Source: Listeria grayi DSM 20601 (lineage in GTDB: Bacteria > Bacillota > Bacilli > Lactobacillales > Listeriaceae). Taken from it: DNA of 64,000 nucleotides. Under the pieces are notes generated by a model. It saw only the letters and a list, made by a program, of their open reading frames with translations. It was not told the DNA's origin and ran no database searches. The stretch covers positions 186,001 to 250,000 of the forward strand of contig NZ_GL538352.1 in the NCBI RefSeq assembly GCF_000148995.1, in the 5' to 3' direction. Positions 17,058 to 25,777 of the stretch are shown here, in pieces; position 1 is the first letter of the stretch; every line of letters begins with the position of its first letter. The translations under genes were made by a program, and so were the position numbers.

Positions 17058-18968
17058 ATGCGACCATTAATTTCAATTTGTATGATAGTAAAAAATGAAG
17101 AAGCCGTTTTAAGACAAAGTTTGGCTTCTTTCCATGAGTTTGTTTCTGAGATCGTGATTGTAGATACGGGGTCTACAGACGATACGAAGAAAATCGCCAG
17201 CGAATTTACCGATAAAGTTTATGACTTTGAATGGGTAGGCAATTTTTCGGAAGCACGTAATTTTGCTGCAAAATATGCGACGGGGAAATGGATCGTTGTA
17301 GTGGATGCAGATGAATGCTTAGAAAAAGAAAATTATTTAGCAGTAGAAAGCTTCTTGAAAAGATTGACTCAAAAAGAGGAGATCTTTACAGGTGAGATCA
17401 TCAGTTTCACTGGTGAAAAAGGAAGTGTTACTGTCACGAATAAAATGCCGCGTATTTACCGCAATAATGGGGATATCGCTTATCGCGGAGCTATTCATGA
17501 ACAGTTATTCAATCGTCGCACAGGAAATACAGCTATTTCCGATTCTCCTTTGAAAATCTATCATTACGGGTATATGTCCGAAGTAGTCGACAGACAAGAC
17601 AAAGTTGCCCGCAATCTAGAGATCTTGAAAAAAGAAATGAAGGAGGAGGAAAGTAGCGGCTTTGCAGAATTCAATTTGGGACAAGAACTATATCGCGAGC
17701 ACAAATTTGAAGAAGCATTGCAGGCCTTTTCCAGAGCATTCCAAAAGCGCACAAGCAACCGCCTTGTCTGGGCAAAAATAAGTGCCCTCAATATCGCTAA
17801 GATCTTAGAAGCAAAAAAAGAATATGCCGATGCTTTAGCTATTTTGGAAGAAGCACGCATTATTTGGCCGGATACACCGGAATTCTTCTTGAAGAAAGCC
17901 GATATCAAACGCGCGCTCCATCAGCTCCCGGATGCAAAGAAAATCTATCATTATCTGATCGAGCAAACGGCAGTGATCTTCCAGCCGATCGCTTATTATG
18001 AAGCAACTTCTTTTCTGCCGTATAAAGCGCTTGGCGACATCTATCAAGTCGAGAAGGACTATGTCAAAGCAATCAAACATTACTCACTTGCCTATCAGCA
18101 AAACAGCAGCGACTATGAAGTGAAGTACCAAATGATCCAGCTGCTCAGCAAATTCCATTCGCCAAGTGAAGTGTATGACTTTATTTCGCGCCACGGCTTC
18201 ATTGAAAATGAAGAAGACGGCACGAAGATACTTTCTTTCACGACGCAATTAGGATTGGGGAATCTGTCAGCAATCATATTGAACAGCATGCCGGACTTAA
18301 ATATCGTCTTGCAAGAGATCATGCAAGTGAAGATCCAAACCATTCAAAACATCTTCCCGGTGATCAGCAAGCAAGCTATTTTAGCTGGGATCCGAACCAA
18401 CCTGATCGACGTGGCAGATTTATGTATCTGGCATTTTGAAAATGGCACATTGCCTATCGAACAGATCATGAAGAATAGCAATGCCGGCGAACTTTACCAA
18501 TTCCTTTACGAAAACGGACCAGCTGTCGAGGAAGAAATCTACTTGTTCGTTATGGAACGCGGGATCGCGCTTGGCAAAGGCGAATTCATCGATCAATTAT
18601 TAGTACTGCGCAGTCATTATGAGGATAGCATCAATAGCAGGATCGCGGATCTATTTTTCCAATATGACTATAAAGATATCGCGCTTGATCTATATAACAC
18701 CGTAGATGCCAGTGCTGTTACTAAAGAAGGACATTTAAATTTGATCCAGTATTTAGTGGAAGAAAACATCACAGAGGAAGCATTATCGATCGTTGAACGT
18801 GGCCTTGATAATTTCGCCGCAGATTTCCGCTTTCATGAATGGGCGATCTTGCTGGATGAGACGAATCGAGAAATGCGTATCAGTGAGGCGATCGATGAAT
18901 TCCCTGACAGCACGTATTTAGCAGAACTGCAAGGGAACTTGATCGATCTGGAGTCTGTAAACAAATAA
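17058..18968 (+). CDS. gmaR: GmaR-type flagellin glycosyltransferase and MogR anti-repressor
   Basis: The 636-residue protein has an N-terminal GT-A glycosyltransferase domain (about 1-220) with DTGSTDDT at 36-43 and the metal-binding DADE at 83-86. A long TPR-like helical region follows (about 205-380), then a helical C-terminal half. In L. monocytogenes GmaR adds O-GlcNAc to flagellin and also binds MogR, freeing flagellar promoters below 37 degrees. Length, domain order and position between motB and cheV match. A GAGGAAGAGGGAG site precedes the ATG. Confidence 0.9.
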   Translation: MRPLISICMIVKNEEAVLRQSLASFHEFVSEIVIVDTGSTDDTKKIASEFTDKVYDFEWVGNFSEARNFAAKYATGKWIVVVDADECLEKENYLAVESFLKRLTQKEEIFTGEIISFTGEKGSVTVTNKMPRIYRNNGDIAYRGAIHEQLFNRRTGNTAISDSPLKIYHYGYMSEVVDRQDKVARNLEILKKEMKEEESSGFAEFNLGQELYREHKFEEALQAFSRAFQKRTSNRLVWAKISALNIAKILEAKKEYADALAILEEARIIWPDTPEFFLKKADIKRALHQLPDAKKIYHYLIEQTAVIFQPIAYYEATSFLPYKALGDIYQVEKDYVKAIKHYSLAYQQNSSDYEVKYQMIQLLSKFHSPSEVYDFISRHGFIENEEDGTKILSFTTQLGLGNLSAIILNSMPDLNIVLQEIMQVKIQTIQNIFPVISKQAILAGIRTNLIDVADLCIWHFENGTLPIEQIMKNSNAGELYQFLYENGPAVEEEIYLFVMERGIALGKGEFIDQLLVLRSHYEDSINSRIADLFFQYDYKDIALDLYNTVDASAVTKEGHLNLIQYLVEENITEEALSIVERGLDNFAADFRFHEWAILLDETNREMRISEAIDEFPDSTYLAELQGNLIDLESVNK

Positions 18969-18990
18969 CCGAATAAGGGAGGTCAGCGTA

Positions 18991-19899
18991 ATGGCTGAAG
19001 AAAAAGGTATTTTACTGCAAAGTGGAACAAATGAATTGGAGATCGTGACGTTTACGATCGGGCAAAACTTGTTTTGTATCAACGTATTGAAGGTAAAAGA
19101 AATCATCCAACCGTTAGAAGTTACCCCAGTGCCAGATTCGCATATGGCGATCGAGGGCGTTTCGCAGGTGCGCGGAGAGATCATGCCTGTCATCAATTTG
19201 GCACGCGTAATGAAATTACCGGAAGTAGATCCTGCTGATACGAAATTCATCATTACAGAGCTTAACCAAATGAAAATCGTCTTCCGCGTTGATGAAGTAC
19301 ACCGTATCCAACGTATTTCTTGGGAACAGATCGAAGAACCGGAAAAACTATCCATCGGTCTAGAAGATTTGGCAGTCGGAATCGTTAAATTAGATGGCAA
19401 CATCATCTTGCTGCTCGATTATGAAAAAATCATCTATGAGATCAGCGGTAATTCGGACTTTGCTATTTCCGGAGAAGATAAAGTCAGCCAAGTCGTCAAC
19501 CGTGAGGAAAAAACGATCTACATTGCGGAAGATTCCCCGATGCTTCGCCAGCTGCTTGAGAATACCCTTCACGAAGCCGGCTATAAGAACCTACACTTCT
19601 TTGTAAATGGGAAAGAAGCACAAGAACACATTTTCCGATTATTAAAAGAACAAAAAACGCAGGCTTTCGATAAATTGAATTTATTGATCACCGATATTGA
19701 GATGCCGCAAATGGACGGACATCATTTGACAAAAAGCATCAAAGAAGACGAGATCGGAAAAGAATTGCCGATCGTTATCTTCTCCTCTTTGATCACAGAT
19801 GATCTTCACCATAAAGGCGAGGGTGTCGGCGCGGATGCACAGGTCAGCAAGCCAGATATCCACCAGCTGATCCATATTATAGACGATCTTATTTTATAA
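18991..19899 (+). CDS. cheV: Chemotaxis coupling protein CheV (CheW domain plus receiver)
   Basis: The 302-residue fusion has an N-terminal CheW-like coupling domain (about 15-160; QVRGEIMPVINLARV) and a C-terminal receiver domain (about 175-300) with acceptor Asp235 in LLITDIEMPQMDG. It couples receptors to CheA and allows phosphorylation-dependent adaptation. No separate cheW is in the window, so CheV may be the main coupler. A terminator follows, separating it from flaA. Confidence 0.94.
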   Translation: MAEEKGILLQSGTNELEIVTFTIGQNLFCINVLKVKEIIQPLEVTPVPDSHMAIEGVSQVRGEIMPVINLARVMKLPEVDPADTKFIITELNQMKIVFRVDEVHRIQRISWEQIEEPEKLSIGLEDLAVGIVKLDGNIILLLDYEKIIYEISGNSDFAISGEDKVSQVVNREEKTIYIAEDSPMLRQLLENTLHEAGYKNLHFFVNGKEAQEHIFRLLKEQKTQAFDKLNLLITDIEMPQMDGHHLTKSIKEDEIGKELPIVIFSSLITDDLHHKGEGVGADAQVSKPDIHQLIHIIDDLIL

Positions 19900-19903
19900 T
19901 CAA

Positions 19904-19951
19904 TTAAAAAAATGGCGGGGAGCATATGGCTCTATAATGCCATTTTTTTAA
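19904..19951 (+). terminator. Terminator after cheV
   Basis: A 13-bp stem (arms 19904-19916 and 19939-19951) ends in seven T within the downstream arm, closing the export-gate-to-cheV transcript. The downstream arm is also part of an AT-rich stretch carrying a near-match MogR box. Confidence 0.8.
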
Positions 19952-19972
19952 TTATAAAAACATTTTTTTATA

Positions 19973-20017
19973 TTTTAAAACAAAAATGTTGATTTTTTAA
20001 AAAAACGGGTATATAAT
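19973..20017 (+). promoter_or_regulatory. flaA promoter with two MogR boxes
   Basis: TTGATT (19989-19994), a 17-bp spacer and TATAAT (20012-20017) form a strong sigma-A promoter 53 bases before the flaA start. Two exact TTTT-N5-AAAA boxes are present: 19973-19985, just upstream, and 19993-20005, inside the spacer overlapping the -35. Their placement would block polymerase when MogR is bound. Confidence 0.85.
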
Positions 20018-20070
20018 AAAAATATAGAAGAGCACAGCACTTCTTACATATCGAACTAGGAGGGAAAAAC

Positions 20071-20946
20071 ATGCAAGTAAATACAAATATTATCAGTTTA
20101 AAAACGCAAGAATACCTTCGTAAAAATAATGAAGGAATGAACCAAGCGCAAGAACGTTTAGCTTCTGGTAAACGTATCAATAGTTCCGTAGATGACGCAG
20201 CTGGACTTGCAGTAGTTACGCGTATGAACGCGAAATCTACTGGTCTCGACACAGCAAGCAAAAACTCTTCTCAAGGGGTTGACTTGCTTCAAACTGCTGA
20301 CTCCGCACTTAGCTCCATGACTTCTATCTTGCAACGTATGCGTCAATTGTCTGTACAAGCTTCCAACGGTACATTCAGCACTGAAGACCGTGGTCAATAC
20401 AGCAAAGAATTCGGTAGCTTGATCAAAGAATTGTCTCACGTAGCAGACAGCACAAACTACAACAACATCAACCTACTTGACGGAAGTGCTGCAACTGTTG
20501 CAGTTCAAGCTTCTGACAAAGCTAACGACACAATCAGCATCGACCTATTTGATGCAAGTGCACTTAAAGATACTGACATCGCTGTAACAGCTGTTGATGC
20601 TGCTGGTGCTGAAACTGCTGCTACTGTAGCTGGTTATGAAGGTCTATCTGTTGGTACTGCTTCTGATGCACAACAAGCAACGCAAGCGATCGACAGCTTG
20701 ATCAACTCTATCTCTGACGGACGTGCTGTACTTGGTGCAGGTATGAGCCGCTTGAACTACAACATTTCTAACGTAAACAGCCAATCGATCGCTACCAAGC
20801 AATCTGCTTCTTCTATCCAAGATGCTGACATGGCTGCTGAAATGTCCGAACAAACAAAATACAAAATCTTAACACAAACTTCTATCAGCATGCTTTCTCA
20901 AGCTAACCAAACTCCTCAAATGCTTACGCAATTGATCAACGGTTAA
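20071..20946 (+). CDS. flaA: Flagellin FlaA
   Basis: The 291-residue flagellin has conserved N-terminal (MQVNTNIISLKTQEYLRKN, ERLASGKRINS) and C-terminal helices (DMAAEMSEQTKYKILTQTS, SMLSQANQTPQ) flanking a short variable Ala/Thr/Asp-rich centre (about 145-200). It polymerises into the filament and is the expected GmaR glycosylation target. A CTAGGAGGGAAAAAC site precedes the ATG. Codon use is strongly biased to presumed optimal codons, unlike its neighbours, fitting very high expression. It is monocistronic between a terminator and its own terminator. Confidence 0.97.
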   Translation: MQVNTNIISLKTQEYLRKNNEGMNQAQERLASGKRINSSVDDAAGLAVVTRMNAKSTGLDTASKNSSQGVDLLQTADSALSSMTSILQRMRQLSVQASNGTFSTEDRGQYSKEFGSLIKELSHVADSTNYNNINLLDGSAATVAVQASDKANDTISIDLFDASALKDTDIAVTAVDAAGAETAATVAGYEGLSVGTASDAQQATQAIDSLINSISDGRAVLGAGMSRLNYNISNVNSQSIATKQSASSIQDADMAAEMSEQTKYKILTQTSISMLSQANQTPQMLTQLING

Positions 20947-20993
20947 TTTTTGAAATAAATAGCTAGATTTTATCGAACATTGTTATCCCCTTG

Positions 20994-21025
20994 ACCCTTC
21001 GTCACCCCGGACGAAGGGTTTTTTA
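20994..21025 (+). terminator. flaA terminator
   Basis: A perfect GC-rich 10-bp stem (ACCCTTCGTC at 20994, GACGAAGGGT ending at 21020), 6-base loop and T run; it ends the flagellin mRNA. Confidence 0.93.
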
Positions 21026-21058
21026 TAATAAATTGTAAAATTTTTTAAAAATATTTGT

Positions 21059-21129
21059 TTTTATAATAAAAAAGGTAGAAATAACTTATTTTTTATTATA
21101 AAATGTTATTATGTAGTTTTTTTAAAAAA
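21059..21129 (+). promoter_or_regulatory. Three MogR boxes upstream of cheY
   Basis: Exact TTTT-N5-AAAA matches occur at 21059-21071 (TTTTATAATAAAA), 21091-21103 (TTTTATTATAAAA) and 21117-21129 (TTTTTTTAAAAAA). They lie 26-32 bases apart in the 144-base gap between the flaA terminator and cheY, marking the control region of the 24-kb downstream operon. Possible -10 elements (TATAAT at 21062, TATTAT at 21107) overlap or neighbour the boxes, but no good -35 is evident. Confidence 0.75.
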
Positions 21130-21164
21130 CAAAATGAACGGAAGAATAGAGGGAGTTGTGTTTG

Positions 21165-21521
21165 GTGAAATTATTGATTGTCGACGATGCGATGTTTATG
21201 CGCACTATGATTAAAAACATTGTAAAAGATAGTGACTTCGAAGTGGTGGCAGAGGCAGAAAACGGTCTGGAAGCTGTTAAAAAATATGAGGAGTTCAAAC
21301 CAGATCTCGTAACGCTGGATATCACAATGCCGGAAATGGACGGTCTGGAAGCCCTTGCCCAAATCATGGCGAAAGATCCAAATGCGAAAGTTATCATGTG
21401 TTCCGCAATGGGGCAACAGGGAATGGTCGTAGATGCAATCAAAAAAGGAGCAAAAGATTTCATCGTGAAACCGTTTCAAGCTGACCGTGTATTAGAGGCT
21501 TTAGAAAAAGCATCACAATGA
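21165..21521 (+). CDS. cheY: Chemotaxis response regulator CheY
   Basis: This 118-residue single receiver domain has acidic residues D7/D8, phospho-acceptor D52 in TLDITMPEMDG, the Thr/Ser switch position in IMCSAMGQ and Lys in FIVKPFQ. Phosphorylated by CheA, it binds the motor switch. The GTG at 21165 lies nine bases after AGAGGGAG; TTG codons at 21156 and 21162 are alternatives. It is first in the long MogR-boxed operon. Confidence 0.95.
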   Translation: MKLLIVDDAMFMRTMIKNIVKDSDFEVVAEAENGLEAVKKYEEFKPDLVTLDITMPEMDGLEALAQIMAKDPNAKVIMCSAMGQQGMVVDAIKKGAKDFIVKPFQADRVLEALEKASQ

Positions 21522-21555
21522 TAGATGCCAAAGGGAAATGAGGTTGGAATAAGGC

Positions 21556-23412
21556 ATGAGTACAGATATGATGGAATTGTTCATTGAAGAAGCGACGGAA
21601 CACTTGCAAGCATTGAATGACAACGTTCTGGAGCTGGAGAAAGATCCGCATAACAAGCAGCTTATCAGCGAGATTTTTAGATCCGCACATACTTTCAAAG
21701 GGATGTCAGCAACCATGGGATTTACAAATGTTGCTGATTTGACGCATGCCATGGAGAACGTTCTCGACGCTGTGCGCAAAGATGAGTTAGTCGTAACGGA
21801 ACATTTAGTAGATATCATTTTTTCTTGTACTTCTCATTTAGAAACAATGGTAGCCGACATTTCCGAAGGTGGTCAGGGTGCAGCCGATATTTCCGCGACC
21901 GTGAAAGATTTAGAAAGCCTGCTTAGCGGCGAAGAAGTAATCGAAACAGAGACAGAAAAAAGCTATGAACTTAGCATTGAGATCGATCAAAATGCGATCC
22001 TCAAAGCAGTTCGTGCGGTCATGTGTCTGGAACGACTCGGTGAATTGGGCACAATCACCAAAACGATCCCGGAAGCAGAAGCGATCGAACAGGAGCAGTT
22101 TGAGCAATCTTTCCAAGTATTCTTGGATACTACCGAAAAAGAAGCGCTGATCAAACAGACGATCCTCAATATTTCGGAAGTGAAAGCGATCGAGATAAAA
22201 GAAGTCGCAACCTTAGAAACACCAATTCAGACAACTGCAGCAGCACCGCAGAAAAAGGTCCAAAAAGTAGAAAGCAAAAGCATCCGTGTTCAATTAGAGA
22301 AAATCGAAAAACTAATGAATATTTTTGAAGAGAGTGTCATCGAGCGAGCGAAAATCGATGAGATCGCTGAAAAAACACATAATAAAGAACTAATGGAGCA
22401 TTTAAAACGGTTTGGTACGATCTCAAAAGAGATCCAAAACGGTCTACTTGAAATGCGGATGGTTCCGATCGACAGCGTGTTTAACCGGTTTCCCAAAATG
22501 GTACGGACACTCGCAAAAGATCTTGGCAAAAAAATCGATTTGATCATTGAAGGCGCAGATACCGAAGTCGATAAGATCGTTATCGATGAAATCGGCGATC
22601 CGCTTGTTCATTTGATTCGCAATTCCGTCGATCATGGTGCTGAGACTATTGAAGTAAGACGAGCAAAAGGGAAGCAAGAAACGGCGACGATCCGCTTAGA
22701 AGCATTCCACAGCGGCAACAATGTCGTGATCCAGATCAAAGACGACGGCGCAGGGATCAACAAGCAGAAAGTCACTGAAAAAGCGATCAGCAATAATATC
22801 ATCACCCAAGCAGAATCGACTAAAATGACAGATACAGAGATTTTTGAATTGTTATTCGCAAGTGGTTTTAGTACAGCTGATAAGGTTTCCGACCTATCCG
22901 GCAGAGGCGTGGGGCTTGATGTCGTGCGGAATACGATTTTAAAGATCGGTGGTAAGATAACTGTTGATTCTGTAGAAAATCAAGGTTCAACATTCCGGAT
23001 CGAGATTCCACTAACATTGTCGATCATTCAGTCGATGTTGGTAGAAACGAATGAACGGCGTTATGCATTGCCGCTATCCGGTGTAGCAGAAGCCATTACG
23101 ATCGAAGCAAAAGAAATCCAGCTGATCAATGGCAAAAATCTTATCAACTATCGCGACAGTATCATCGAGGTGATCGATCTGGGCGAGAAATTTTATGAAG
23201 ACAAGCTAGCAGAAAACGATGAATGCTTGCTACTAGTCGTTAAAAATGAAAAACGGACATTTGGCCTGGCAATCAAAGATATCATCGGTCAACGCGAGAT
23301 CGTTTTGAAAACACTCGGCGGATTCTTCAGCGAGACGATGATCAACTTCTCAGGTGCCACGATCCTTGGAGATGGGAAAGTCGTTCTCGTCATTGATCTA
23401 GATAAGTTTTAA
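21556..23412 (+). CDS. cheA: Chemotaxis histidine kinase CheA
   Basis: The 618-residue kinase shows the P1 phosphotransfer domain with His45 (RSAHTFKGMSATMG), a P2-like region, the P3 dimerisation helices, the P4 ATP-binding domain (HLIRNSVDHGAE, DDGAGIN, GRGVGLDVV) and the C-terminal P5 CheW-like domain. It receives signals from receptors through CheV and phosphorylates CheY. Start ATG with AATGAGGTTGGAATAAGGC upstream. Confidence 0.96.
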   Translation: MSTDMMELFIEEATEHLQALNDNVLELEKDPHNKQLISEIFRSAHTFKGMSATMGFTNVADLTHAMENVLDAVRKDELVVTEHLVDIIFSCTSHLETMVADISEGGQGAADISATVKDLESLLSGEEVIETETEKSYELSIEIDQNAILKAVRAVMCLERLGELGTITKTIPEAEAIEQEQFEQSFQVFLDTTEKEALIKQTILNISEVKAIEIKEVATLETPIQTTAAAPQKKVQKVESKSIRVQLEKIEKLMNIFEESVIERAKIDEIAEKTHNKELMEHLKRFGTISKEIQNGLLEMRMVPIDSVFNRFPKMVRTLAKDLGKKIDLIIEGADTEVDKIVIDEIGDPLVHLIRNSVDHGAETIEVRRAKGKQETATIRLEAFHSGNNVVIQIKDDGAGINKQKVTEKAISNNIITQAESTKMTDTEIFELLFASGFSTADKVSDLSGRGVGLDVVRNTILKIGGKITVDSVENQGSTFRIEIPLTLSIIQSMLVETNERRYALPLSGVAEAITIEAKEIQLINGKNLINYRDSIIEVIDLGEKFYEDKLAENDECLLLVVKNEKRTFGLAIKDIIGQREIVLKTLGGFFSETMINFSGATILGDGKVVLVIDLDKF

Positions 23413-23427
23413 AAGGAGTTGACCAAC

Positions 23428-23724
23428 ATGGCGGAACAAGTTTATCAGGTAGAACTTCCTGAATGGGAACCAGTACCTAAAGGGAACCGTGATACTGGCG
23501 ACCTGAAGCAAGTGGAGAATATCGGCGTCAATCTGATTGTCCGTCTCGGTAAAAAGCAAATGCCCGTGAAAGATATCGCGCGGCTTAATGTAGGCGACAT
23601 ATTAGAAGTCGAAAAGAAACCGGGTCATAAAGTAGAGATTTTTTTAGATGAAAAAAAAGTAGGAATAGGGGAGGCGATCTTGATGGATGAGAATTTCGGG
23701 ATCGTTATTTCAGAAATAGATTAG
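23428..23724 (+). CDS. FliN-like SpoA-domain protein
   Basis: The 98-residue protein has a C-terminal SpoA (FliN/YscQ) domain: VNLIVRLGKKQMPVKDIA, LNVGDILEVEK, VGIGEAILMDENFGIVI. Such domains form the bottom of the rotor switch ring. It follows cheA as does lmo0693, away from fliM/fliY. The ATG at 23428 is about 11 bases after AAAGGAG; an in-frame TTG at 23419 is too close to that site. It is one of three SpoA-domain genes in this locus. Confidence 0.85.
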   Translation: MAEQVYQVELPEWEPVPKGNRDTGDLKQVENIGVNLIVRLGKKQMPVKDIARLNVGDILEVEKKPGHKVEIFLDEKKVGIGEAILMDENFGIVISEID

Positions 23725-23734
23725 AGTGGGGATA

Positions 23735-24139
23735 ATGGAATTAAAAGCATTTTCAGCAATAAAAATGAAAATCGACCAAGAAAAAAATGAGGTAAGAAAA
23801 GAACTTGCCCAGCTGCTAAGAAAAAAAGAAAGCCTCGAGGAAAAACTATTGCACGAACGGAATGTTTTTCTATCCAGGGGAAAAGCGGCGCAAGGGACAT
23901 TTAAAGCAGGGAGCATCCAAAGTACGAGTTTTTCGCCAGCGCGAATGCAGCAGTTGACGAAAGAGATCGACATCGTCCACACGTATGTGGAACAGACAGA
24001 AAAAAGGGTAGAAATACTGAACGAAAAAGAAAAACAAACGACCAAAATGAAAACAGCTTTCCAAACACAGGAGCAGCAAAAAATAGAGAGAAAAGAAGAG
24101 CAGCTACTCAGAGAATTAAAAATGCTATTGACGAAATAG
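23735..24139 (+). CDS. FliJ-like coiled-coil protein
   Basis: The 134-residue, highly charged, almost wholly helical protein has long heptad stretches (residues ~8-50 and 75-130). Size, coiled-coil form and position just before the hook-length gene suggest a FliJ-type export ATPase stalk/chaperone, although fliJ usually follows fliI. It matches lmo0694 by position. The ATG at 23735 is chosen over a GTG three codons earlier, where AGAGTGGGG serves as the binding site. Confidence 0.6.
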   Translation: MELKAFSAIKMKIDQEKNEVRKELAQLLRKKESLEEKLLHERNVFLSRGKAAQGTFKAGSIQSTSFSPARMQQLTKEIDIVHTYVEQTEKRVEILNEKEKQTTKMKTAFQTQEQQKIERKEEQLLRELKMLLTK

Positions 24140-24153
24140 AGAGGGAGATAGGT

Positions 24154-25305
24154 GTGCAGCTTCTTAAAATTTTAGTGGGAAATGATTTAAAGAACAGTTC
24201 GGCGGCACAGAAAAACAATGAGCATAATGAAAATAAGCCTTTCTTGAAAGGTTTATTTCCATTTCTCCTGGAAAAAAGTGGGGAAAAACTACCGAAAGAA
24301 ACTACAGACCAGCAAGATCCGAAAGCAGGAACATGGATACCGCCACTGCCGGTCATGCTAGTCCCAGTGAAAGAACCACCGGACGAAAGTTTGAATGACC
24401 ATAAACTAGCTGATAAAAAGGAAGAAAAACCAGCAGAAGTTTCAGATAAACCGCAGCCAACGCCACCACCTGCATCGGCTCTTACGGCAGAACCACCACC
24501 GACGATCGTTGAACAGCTTCAGGCACTAGCTAGCTTTTCTTTACCAGCCAAGCAGAATACACCAGAACGAAATGTAAAAGGACAGCTTCAAGCAGAACCC
24601 ACGCAAGCGATCCGCATACCGACCAAGGAAGGCGCATCAGAGTTGCCGGTTTCAATGGAACAAAAAGCAGATTCGCAAAAAGCTGCTCTCAAAGAGTTCT
24701 TAGAAACGATACCATTGCCGAAAGATTTCTCGAAATTATTGAAAAAGGAAGTTACTGTCACAAAAGTCAACCTTGCAGAGATGCAGAAAGAAGCTGTTCA
24801 TGAAAAAGAAAACCAAACATCTGTAGTTTGGCTTGACAAAGCGGTGAAAGAAGCTGCCCGAAATGAGCCAACTTCGGAAGCGATCCCGCTCAAAAAGCTC
24901 GACAAAGAACTCGCGGCTCAGATCGAACAATTGCAGAAATGGCAAGTCAAACAAAGTCATGCCTATTTGACACTAACACCGGCAGCACTAGGAAAAGTCG
25001 ATGTTTTAGTTAAAAAAACACCAGAACAGATCCTCTTACATATCGAATATGAAAAACAGCAAGTGAAGCCGAAGATCGAGCAAATGATGCACGATATGCA
25101 GCAACGAATGAAGGAACGTGGCATTGACGTTCTTGTTTCATTGTCAGAAAAGCAAGTGCCGAAAGAAGAGGTCGCCCAGCCGAATTTATTTGACAAACGT
25201 GATTCCGGCCAAGGGAAAAAAGACGAGCAGCGTGAACAACAGAAACAGAAGCAAGACGAGGAACAGGTAGAAAAGGCATTAGAAGATTACGAGGAGGCGA
25301 CATAG
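24154..25305 (+). CDS. FliK-like hook-length control protein
   Basis: The 383-residue protein has a long Pro/Glu/Lys/Gln-rich, low-complexity N-terminal part (about 30-240). A compact C-terminal domain (about 245-345) carries the FliK pattern TLTPAALGKVDVLVKK and a helix ending KERGIDVLVSLSE, then a charged tail rich in Gln, Lys and Glu. FliK measures the hook and triggers the FlhB switch. It stands directly before flgD and flgE, as expected. The GTG start has GAGGGAG seven bases upstream. Confidence 0.8.
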   Translation: MQLLKILVGNDLKNSSAAQKNNEHNENKPFLKGLFPFLLEKSGEKLPKETTDQQDPKAGTWIPPLPVMLVPVKEPPDESLNDHKLADKKEEKPAEVSDKPQPTPPPASALTAEPPPTIVEQLQALASFSLPAKQNTPERNVKGQLQAEPTQAIRIPTKEGASELPVSMEQKADSQKAALKEFLETIPLPKDFSKLLKKEVTVTKVNLAEMQKEAVHEKENQTSVVWLDKAVKEAARNEPTSEAIPLKKLDKELAAQIEQLQKWQVKQSHAYLTLTPAALGKVDVLVKKTPEQILLHIEYEKQQVKPKIEQMMHDMQQRMKERGIDVLVSLSEKQVPKEEVAQPNLFDKRDSGQGKKDEQREQQKQKQDEEQVEKALEDYEEAT

Positions 25306-25306
25306 G

Positions 25307-25744
25307 ATGGACGGAGTAAACGGAGTAGCCAGCAGTGCAGCAGGTGCAGCAAATAATGACAGCAATGCACTGACAAATGCAGCAACCAATTCACTGAATA
25401 AAGATGATTTCATGAAACTGTTCTTGACCAGTTTGCAATATCAAGATCCTTCCAGTCCGCTGGATACAAACCAAATGATGTCGCAGATGTCGCAACTTGC
25501 GATGATGGAGCAGGTATCCAACATGAGTTCAGCAGTCAATAAACTGTCTGACCAAGCACAAAGTTCAGCCATGCAGTCTGCGGTCGGATTCATCGGCAAA
25601 TCGATCAAAGGTGTCAATTTGAATGGCGACGTCGTAAGTGGACTTGTAGAAAGTATTCAGCAGACAACAAATGGGGTTATGTTGAAGTTGAAAGATAATG
25701 ATACTGTCGTGCCACTCACTTATATAACAGAAGTAAATAATTAA
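25307..25744 (+). CDS. flgD: Flagellar hook assembly scaffold FlgD
   Basis: The 145-residue protein carries the FlgD N-terminal signature LNKDDFMKLFLTSLQYQDP, followed by PLDTNQMMSQMSQLAMMEQ and a short C-terminal beta region. It caps the growing hook. It lacks the long Ig-like C-terminal domain of enterobacterial FlgD, as is usual in Firmicutes. The start lies one base after the preceding stop. Confidence 0.94.
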   Translation: MDGVNGVASSAAGAANNDSNALTNAATNSLNKDDFMKLFLTSLQYQDPSSPLDTNQMMSQMSQLAMMEQVSNMSSAVNKLSDQAQSSAMQSAVGFIGKSIKGVNLNGDVVSGLVESIQQTTNGVMLKLKDNDTVVPLTYITEVNN

Positions 25745-25777
25745 AAATACGTTTAGAAGAAGAGGGGATAATCAAAA

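Noticed and set aside
24154-25305. Pro/Glu-rich repeats in the FliK-like gene as a DNA repeat element
   Set aside because: They are low-complexity codons normal for hook-length proteins and not an exact DNA repeat.
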